Shown here: positions 59,060 through 64,000 of the stretch, in pieces
How the letters are laid out: each line of letters begins with the position of its first letter
How positions within the stretch are numbered: position 1 is the stretch's first letter
Source of the DNA: CAXRDE01 sp964229355
GTDB taxonomy: Bacteria; Cyanobacteriota; Sericytochromatia; UBA7694
DNA length: 64,000 nucleotides
Assembly: GCA_964229355.1 (NCBI GenBank)
Contig: CAXRDE010000019.1
Span: 372,001 to 436,000 of the forward strand
Direction: 5' to 3'
Made by a program: the position numbers and the translations under genes
The notes under the pieces: generated by a model
Databases searched by the model: none
Told to the model about the DNA's origin: nothing
What the model saw: only the letters and a program-made list of their open reading frames with translations

Positions 59060-59069
59060 TCAAATCCTA
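59046..59069. promoter_or_regulatory. Palindromic operator at feoA -10
   Basis: The 24-base TAGGATT-nn-ATTAAT-nn-AATCCTA element matches its reverse complement at 20 of 24 positions and covers the -10. Its TAGG/CCTA ends recall DtxR-type iron regulators, though the core differs from the classic site. It is well placed to repress feoAB when iron is plentiful. Confidence 0.5.
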
Positions 59070-59084
59070 TAAGAAGGTTAAATT

Positions 59085-59393
59085 ATGCCGGTGTCATCTC
59101 CCCTGTTCTTTTCGCCCGAGTCCCTGTCTATGGCACAGCCTTCTGAGGCTCTACCTGTGATTAAGCGCTCTCAACCCATTGCGCAGTTTGAGGGCGGTGC
59201 GCGCGTTAAAATCACTGAAATTAAAGGGGATGAGCAATTGTGCCACCGCTTATTGAGTATGGGTATTTTTCCGGGGCGTGAAGTGCATATTTTACGCAAA
59301 CAGGGTACATCACTTATGTTGCGTCACGGACACATGTGCCTTGGCGTTCGCCTGGCGCCTTCTTTTGTGATTGAGGCTGAGGCGATTGCTTAA
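59085..59393 (+). CDS. feoA: FeoA ferrous iron transport protein
   Basis: A 102-residue SH3-like cytosolic protein needed for FeoB-mediated Fe(II) uptake. The FeoA fold is EGGARVKITEIKGDEQLCHRLLSMGIFPGREVHILRKQ, ending MCLGVRLAPSFVIEAE. An additional 35-residue N-terminal stretch (SSPLFFSPESLSMAQPSEAL) is longer than usual. ATG with AAGAAGG 7 bases away. feoB begins 6 bases later. Confidence 0.92.
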   Translation: MPVSSPLFFSPESLSMAQPSEALPVIKRSQPIAQFEGGARVKITEIKGDEQLCHRLLSMGIFPGREVHILRKQGTSLMLRHGHMCLGVRLAPSFVIEAEAIA

Positions 59394-59399
59394 GATGCC

Positions 59400-61364
59400 A
59401 TGTCTGCTGTGAGTTCTGATCCCCATACGTTAACCATCGCTTTTGCAGGAAACCCCAATGTCGGAAAAACAGCCCTGATCAATGCCGTGAGCCAAAGTCG
59501 TCTGAAAGTGGGCAACTGGCCTGGCGTCACCGTCGAAAAAAAAGAAGCCCGTTATGTTCAGGGACAGCATCAGTTTCATTTGATTGATTTGCCTGGCACC
59601 TACAGCCTGGTGCCCCATAGTATTGAAGAGCGGGTCTGTCGTGACTATCTGAATGAAACTCCTCCGGACCTGTTGATCAATGTGGTCGATGCCAGCAATC
59701 TCGAAAAAAGCCTTTCTCTAACCCTTGAGCTCCTGGAACAACGCATCCCCATGGTGCTGTTGCTAAATATGTGGGATGAGTTTGAAATCCGCGAAGAACG
59801 CCTGGATGTGGAGCGTCTTGCAGCGACCCTGGGTATTCCGGTCCTGGCGACTTCTGCAGTGACAGGCCAGGGCATTGAGGACTTAAAAAAACTGTTAGCA
59901 GAGCAAACCCAGCGGCTCACCCCGCTCCCCGTCCTGCCCGATATTCCAGAAGATACTTCTCAGCGCTACGCATTGATTCAACGCTGGGCCCATGCGGTCA
60001 TGACGCGACCGGATCAGATGAAACCCAGTATGACAGAACGCGTGGATCAGGTGCTCCTCAATGAGTGGAGTGGCATTCCCATTTTTCTGGCGCTGCTGTT
60101 TTTGGTGTTTAAACTGACCTTTGATGTGTCTACCCCCTTTGTCGATTGGATTGATGGCTTCTTTAACGGCTTTTTAGGTCGTTGGGCTGAACTGGCGTTG
60201 GGGGCTTTGTCGGTGCCTGACATTGTGATTTCTCTGGTGAAAGACGGTATGATTGGTGGCGTGGGCCTGGTGCTCACCTTTGTGCCCATTCTCATGTTTT
60301 TGTACTTATTTCTGGCCTTACTCGAAGAGAGTGGCTATATGGCCAGAGCTGCCTTTTTAATGGATCGCTTTATGCACCGTTTTGGTTTACACGGCAAAGC
60401 GTTTGTGCCTTTGCTCGTGGGCTTTGGTTGCAACGTACCCGGTGTCTATGCCACCCGTGCCCTGGATAGCGAAACCGACCGCAAAATTACCGTGGCGGTG
60501 ATGTCTTTTATGTCCTGTGGGGCCAAACTTCCTATTTACGCCCTGTTTACGGCGGTGTTTTTTCAGCGTTACCAGGCCTTTGTGATTTTGGCCATGTACG
60601 TGCTGGGTGTTTCTGTCGCTATCTTTTGGGCGGTGTTGCTGCGTAAAACCCGTTTTAAAGGCGAAATTCCGGTATTTATGATGGAGTTGCCGCCCTATCG
60701 CTTTCCACAATGGAAAGCCCTGTGGGGCTCCATTTGGAGCAAAACCCGCTCTTTTATAAGACAAGCGGGTACGGTGATTGCGGTGAGTATGGTCCTGTTA
60801 TGGGCCCTTGTCAATTTGCCCTACGGTAATCCCCCTGAAAAAACCGTCCTGGGCTATAGCGCCCGCGCCGCGGCTCCGCTGTTTTTGCCTCAGGGTTTTG
60901 GTCAGCGCTGGGAGCCTGTGGCCGCGATTTTACCCGGTTTTATGGCCAAAGAAATGGTGGTAGGTACCCTCGGGGTGGTACTCAGTGTGCAGCAAGAAGA
61001 AGCCTCCACTGAAAAACCCGCTTTCTGGTCAGAGTTGGGTGCCCAACTGGTGGGCCTCAAAGATGCGGCTGTGGCGGCTGTGGCCACCGTTTTTTCAGGC
61101 TTGACGCCTGCGCCCCTTGCCATGGATGATTCCGCCAATACCTCAAGTCTTACGGCTGCCGTACGCAATACCTTTACGCCGCTTACGGCTTTTGCGTACA
61201 TGGTTTTTAATCTTTTTCTGATTTCGTGTATTTCGGTGGTGGGGGCCATGACCGCTGAATTTGGTGGGCGGTACTTTGGTTTTGTGTTTTGTATTACCAG
61301 CGGTACCGCTTATGTGCTTTCAGCCCTCGTTTATCAAGTGGGACTTGTGTTAGGATTTCAGTGA
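59400..61364 (+). CDS. feoB: FeoB ferrous iron transporter
   Basis: A 654-residue Fe(II) transporter. The N-terminal G domain has G1 GNPNVGKTALINAVSQ, the G2 switch Thr in NWPGVTVEKKE, G3 IDLPGTYSL, G4 NMWD and G5 SAVTGQG. The membrane domain shows the two Gate motifs (GFGCNVPGVYATR with the conserved Cys, and SFMSCGAKLPIY) and GFMAKEMVVGTLG. It is somewhat short for the family, with a compact C-terminus. The FeoB-associated Cys-rich gene follows 13 bases later. Confidence 0.96.
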   Translation: MSAVSSDPHTLTIAFAGNPNVGKTALINAVSQSRLKVGNWPGVTVEKKEARYVQGQHQFHLIDLPGTYSLVPHSIEERVCRDYLNETPPDLLINVVDASNLEKSLSLTLELLEQRIPMVLLLNMWDEFEIREERLDVERLAATLGIPVLATSAVTGQGIEDLKKLLAEQTQRLTPLPVLPDIPEDTSQRYALIQRWAHAVMTRPDQMKPSMTERVDQVLLNEWSGIPIFLALLFLVFKLTFDVSTPFVDWIDGFFNGFLGRWAELALGALSVPDIVISLVKDGMIGGVGLVLTFVPILMFLYLFLALLEESGYMARAAFLMDRFMHRFGLHGKAFVPLLVGFGCNVPGVYATRALDSETDRKITVAVMSFMSCGAKLPIYALFTAVFFQRYQAFVILAMYVLGVSVAIFWAVLLRKTRFKGEIPVFMMELPPYRFPQWKALWGSIWSKTRSFIRQAGTVIAVSMVLLWALVNLPYGNPPEKTVLGYSARAAAPLFLPQGFGQRWEPVAAILPGFMAKEMVVGTLGVVLSVQQEEASTEKPAFWSELGAQLVGLKDAAVAAVATVFSGLTPAPLAMDDSANTSSLTAAVRNTFTPLTAFAYMVFNLFLISCISVVGAMTAEFGGRYFGFVFCITSGTAYVLSALVYQVGLVLGFQ

Positions 61365-61377
61365 GGAGAGTGTCATT

Positions 61378-61566
61378 ATGATGGAAAATCTCTTTGTGAG
61401 TGGTGTCCTGATGGTGTCAGGCCTGTTTATTATTCAGCGTTTGCGCACGGTGATCGGCCACGGTGCTCGCCGTGAGTCCGCCTGCGGAAGTTGTGCCAGT
61501 GGCACCTGTAGCAGCAAAAGTTTAAATCCTGCTGAAACCGAGCTTCCGATGGCGGGTTCTCTCTAG
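61378..61566 (+). CDS. FeoB-associated Cys-rich membrane protein
   Basis: A 62-residue protein: one membrane helix (LFVSGVLMVSGLFIIQRL), then ESACGSCASGTCSSKS with CxxC and C-x4-C. Small Cys-rich membrane proteins of this layout commonly sit after feoB and may handle Fe(II) or assist FeoB. GAGGAGAG precedes the tandem ATGs (61378, 61381). It ends 19 bases from the convergent GT9 gene. Confidence 0.82.
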   Translation: MMENLFVSGVLMVSGLFIIQRLRTVIGHGARRESACGSCASGTCSSKSLNPAETELPMAGSL

Positions 61567-61585
61567 CCCATTCTGGTGATGCAGC

Positions 61586-62680
61586 TTAGACTTTGAGCGG
61601 AGTTTCGGCAGATTGTGGCAGCGGTAAAAACTTGCGCACCGCGCTGTACACCTGTTTGACCTGAATGCCCGTGAGACAGTCCAGCGCGTCGCAGGTGGTA
61701 TTGCGGGTCGCCCAGAGACAGGGACGACAGGGCACATCATGTTTAATTACGCTATATTTGCTGTCCTGGGGCACCAGTTTCTTTTCGTCTGTGGGACCGA
61801 AAATGGCGACCAATTGGGCTTGTAGCGCAATGGCCAAATGCATGGGCGCAGAATCGACACAGACCGTCACCGCAGCCGCTTCAATGAGGCCCCCCAGTTG
61901 GTAGAGATCCCGTGTATGGCCATAGGCTTGCTTGAGCAATGGGTGTTGAATCCGCTGGGTGATGTAGGCGATTTCCTCGGCGTCGTCGGGGCCCCCCGCC
62001 AGGACCACCGGGGTTTTCTCTTTTAACAGGCGCTCAATCAGCTGGCACCAGCGATCCCGTTCCCAGCTTTTGATCAGTTTTTTCTCTTTGCTCATGAGAC
62101 TCACACCGGGATGAATGAGGACATAGCTGTGGGCTTTTAAACCCTGGCTTTCGAGCCAGCGTTGGCTCCAGTGTTTAACAATATTGGGCAGGGTGGTGTG
62201 AGGTACTACCGAAGGTCGCACCAGTCCCAGCGGTTGCAGTAAGTCGTGATACATATCTGCGGCATATTGCTCTTTATTCAGGGGGGCCTGGTGGGTGAGC
62301 AACTGGGGAAAGCGCCCCGATTGGTAACCTACCCGGACTTTGGCGCCGCTGAGAAATAAAAGCGGAGCGACCATTGACGAGCCCCCGCTGGAAATCACCA
62401 TGTCAGGGGCATTGCTGCGAATGAGCGTGAGCAAATCAAGCAGATCCCCGGGGCTTTTGCGGTGCTTAATATCAAAGGTGAGCACTTCATCAATAAAGTA
62501 ATGGTGATCCATTAAGTTGTGGCAGCGAGGTTCTACCAACATGGAGATATAAGCGTGGGGGTACGCATAGCGCAAGGTTTCGATCACGGGAAAAAAGAGA
62601 ATTTCGTCTCCAATTCCGCCAAAATTGATCAATAAAATACGGTCTACATCAAGGGGTTTGGGCATTTCCTGTGACATCAT
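61586..62680 (-). CDS. GT9 glycosyltransferase (heptosyltransferase-like)
   Basis: A 364-residue ADP-heptose:LPS transferase-type enzyme. The N-terminal VDRILLINFGGIGDEILFFPV is the family's start, then MVISSGGSSMVAPLLF, YVLIHPGVSLMSKEKKLIKSW (donor-binding HPG), VVLAGGPDD, AAAVTVCVDSAPMHLAIALQAQLVAIFGPTDEKK (sugar-nucleotide signature) and a terminal PCRPCLWATRNTTCDALDCL with four Cys. Transfers a sugar to LPS core or a related glycan. GGAGGCACC precedes the tandem ATGs. It is last in the ybaB-recR-GT9 operon. Confidence 0.9.
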   Translation of the reverse strand: MMSQEMPKPLDVDRILLINFGGIGDEILFFPVIETLRYAYPHAYISMLVEPRCHNLMDHHYFIDEVLTFDIKHRKSPGDLLDLLTLIRSNAPDMVISSGGSSMVAPLLFLSGAKVRVGYQSGRFPQLLTHQAPLNKEQYAADMYHDLLQPLGLVRPSVVPHTTLPNIVKHWSQRWLESQGLKAHSYVLIHPGVSLMSKEKKLIKSWERDRWCQLIERLLKEKTPVVLAGGPDDAEEIAYITQRIQHPLLKQAYGHTRDLYQLGGLIEAAAVTVCVDSAPMHLAIALQAQLVAIFGPTDEKKLVPQDSKYSVIKHDVPCRPCLWATRNTTCDALDCLTGIQVKQVYSAVRKFLPLPQSAETPLKV

Positions 62681-62688
62681 GGTGCCTC

Positions 62689-63300
62689 CTAAATAATGCG
62701 ACGCCCTTCTAAAGCGCGTGCAAGGGTCACTTCATCGGCGTACTCTAAATCACCCCCCATGGGCAAGCCAAAAGCGATTTGACTCATTTTTAAATTGAGG
62801 GGGCGCAGTAAGCGCGTGAGGTAAAGGGTGGTCGCGTCTCCTTCAATGGTGGGACTGAGGGCAAAGATGACTTCTTTGGTGTGTTGCTCAGGAGACAGGT
62901 TTTGCAATCGCTGAACCAGCGATTTGATTTTGAGTTGTTCGGGACCAATGCCTTCCATGGGTGAAATCAATCCCTGTAAGACATGGTAAGCACCCCGGTA
63001 TTCATGGGTACGTTCCAGGGCCAGGACATCGCGGGCATCAGCCACAATGCAAATGGTTTGTTGATCACGGGCTGAGTTGGTACAGATTTCGCAAGGGTCA
63101 CTGGCACTCAAATTTGAACAAATGGAGCAAAAGCGAATATTGGCTTTGGCCTCAACAAGTGCCTTTGCCAGGTCTTGTGCCAGTTGATCGGGTTGGTTAA
63201 TGACAAAAAAGGCCAACCTCTGAGCGGTTTTGGGACCAATACCCGGGAGCTTTTGAAAAGCCCCCACCAACTTGCCCAGAGGTGGGGTAAGACCTGACAT
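62689..63300 (-). CDS. recR: Recombination mediator protein RecR
   Basis: A 203-residue recombinational repair protein that loads RecA with RecF/RecO. The HhH region is PGIGPKTAQRLAFFVI, the zinc finger CSICSNLSASDPCEIC (four Cys), and the Toprim domain ICIVADARDVLALERTHEYRGAYHVLQGLISPMEGIGPEQL. Walker B-like and terminal GDLEYADEVTLARALEGRR are intact. It starts on the ybaB stop (TAATG). Confidence 0.97.
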   Translation of the reverse strand: MSGLTPPLGKLVGAFQKLPGIGPKTAQRLAFFVINQPDQLAQDLAKALVEAKANIRFCSICSNLSASDPCEICTNSARDQQTICIVADARDVLALERTHEYRGAYHVLQGLISPMEGIGPEQLKIKSLVQRLQNLSPEQHTKEVIFALSPTIEGDATTLYLTRLLRPLNLKMSQIAFGLPMGGDLEYADEVTLARALEGRRII

Positions 63301-63659
63301 TAGAATAAGCCGTCAAGTCCTGGGATTTGCAGTCCGCCAGTGACATCATTCATGCGTGCAGCAGCGTGTTGATTGGCTTTTTCTAAAGCCATGTTGAAGG
63401 CGGCCAACAGCATGTCTTCTAACATTTCTAAATCATCTTCATCCACTGCATCGGGATTGATTTTCACGTTTTTAACTTCGTGCTTACCGGTCATGGAGAT
63501 GACCACTGCACCGTTGCCGGCAGAGCCTTCGACCACTTCTTCGCCCAGCTGTTCTTGCACGTCCATTAAAGACTTTTGCATTTGCTGTGCTTGTTGTAGC
63601 ATGGCACTCATATTGCCAGCACCGCCAGGTTGTCCTGGACGTTTTCCAAGGGGTTTCAT
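63300..63659 (-). CDS. YbaB/EbfC nucleoid-associated protein
   Basis: A 119-residue DNA-binding protein of the YbaB/EbfC family (usually about 105). The N-terminus is Gly/Pro-rich, followed by MLQQAQQMQKSLMDVQEQLGEEVVEGSAGNGAVVISMTGKHEVKNVKINPDAV and the dimerisation helices. ybaB-recR pairing is the usual order; in many bacteria dnaX precedes it, but here dnaX is about 40 kb away. GAGGTAA lies 9 bases before the ATG. Confidence 0.93.
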   Translation of the reverse strand: MKPLGKRPGQPGGAGNMSAMLQQAQQMQKSLMDVQEQLGEEVVEGSAGNGAVVISMTGKHEVKNVKINPDAVDEDDLEMLEDMLLAAFNMALEKANQHAAARMNDVTGGLQIPGLDGLF

Positions 63660-63709
63660 TCTGAGATTACCTCTATCCTAAGATCTAACTTGTATTATAA
63701 CATTGGCAG

Positions 63710-64000
63710 CTATTTCGCTGGGGTAAAACGCAACTGTCCCATGCGGTCAAGACGGTGAATACCACCATAGGTAAATGACCAGCAGTGAAAATCGGCGATT
63801 TCCTGTGGACGACGGCGACAAAAGTTACCACGCCAGTTTTTATCTCCGGCTTTAATGCCCAGAGATTGGAAGGGAATGGCCATTTCCACGATCCAGCCAT
63901 GGGAAAATTGACGGGCCGCACTCTGCCAGGGGCGATTCCAGCTCTGGTCAAAGGACGCCCGCTGATAACGCACATTGGCGGGGTTCACCACAAAATAATA
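63710..64000 (-). CDS. C-terminal part of a CBM9-like domain protein, cut by window edge
   Basis: Only the last 96 residues are in the window; the frame is open to base 64000. YYFVVNPANVRYQRASFDQS, SHGWIVEMAIPFQSLGI and ADFHCWSFTYGGIHRLDRMGQLRF follow the CBM9 (DOMON-like carbohydrate- or Ca-binding) pattern seen in large secreted proteins, ending with the common FHxPxxxGxLxF strand. The nature of the rest is unknown. Confidence 0.7.
   Translation of the reverse strand, partial: YYFVVNPANVRYQRASFDQSWNRPWQSAARQFSHGWIVEMAIPFQSLGIKAGDKNWRGNFCRRRPQEIADFHCWSFTYGGIHRLDRMGQLRFTPAK

Overview
The window is a gene-dense bacterial chromosome segment with about sixty protein genes, four tRNAs, no insertion sequence, no CRISPR array and no recognisable prophage. 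The organism appears to be Gram-negative: it encodes two ADP-heptose-type (GT9) glycosyltransferases, an outer-membrane polysaccharide export protein with its chain-length partner, many lipoproteins with lipoboxes, a type IV prepilin-like protein and periplasmic CpxP/Spy-like and TPR proteins. Respiratory complex I subunits J-N, an HMG-CoA lyase and a 3-hydroxyacyl-CoA dehydrogenase suggest a respiring heterotroph. YbjN-like domains and SLBB export proteins are frequent in cyanobacteria and their non-photosynthetic relatives, so a deep Cyanobacteriota-related lineage is possible, but no marker in the window proves this. Promoters resembling sigma-70 sites (TTGNNN-17/18-TANNNT) and Shine-Dalgarno sites are readily seen.

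Layout. 0-5 kb: a TPR-glycosyltransferase, a PfkB kinase, an EF-hand lipase lipoprotein, a small Cys protein and a J-domain co-chaperone. 5-15 kb, mostly minus strand: deaminase-argS, an NfeD/SPFH/double-YbjN membrane operon, a membrane-anchored lipocalin, and a coupled pair of MoxR-like ATPase and TraB/ChaN-like protein. 15-21 kb: msrB lipoprotein, a periplasmic TPR protein, and a three-gene stress operon (CpxP-like sensor lipoprotein, OmpR-type regulator, histidine kinase) with 4-bp overlaps. 21-30 kb: NIF3-dnaX, a prepilin, pyrG-cdd, a 3-hydroxyacyl-CoA dehydrogenase and an amidohydrolase. 30-38 kb: a three-domain hydrolase/kinase/phosphatase fusion, a nitronate monooxygenase, a 2OG-Fe oxygenase-like protein, a papain-like protease with a coupled partner, and transaldolase. 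38-45 kb: tRNA-Thr, tRNA-Tyr and tRNA-Thr followed by nuoJKLMN. 45-52 kb: an S9 peptidase, an EF-hand protein, polysaccharide export genes and HMG-CoA lyase. 52-55 kb: a HvfC-like gene next to a methyltransferase fused to a DUF692-like barrel, then tRNA-Cys. 55-64 kb: a DHH-motif protein, an AGCS symporter, an iron-linked divergon (flavodoxin and Cys-rich protein versus feoA-feoB-Cys-rich membrane protein), then ybaB-recR-GT9 and the edge of a CBM9-like protein.

The most unusual items are the methyltransferase/DUF692-like fusion with its HvfC-like partner (52.6-54.7 kb), the cysteine hydrolase-kinase-tyrosine phosphatase fusion (30.8-33.2 kb), an A10 slippery run in dnaX followed at once by a -1 frame stop, a probable AUU start codon in the amidohydrolase gene, and the repeat-rich feo/flavodoxin control region, which may also encode a 36-residue peptide.
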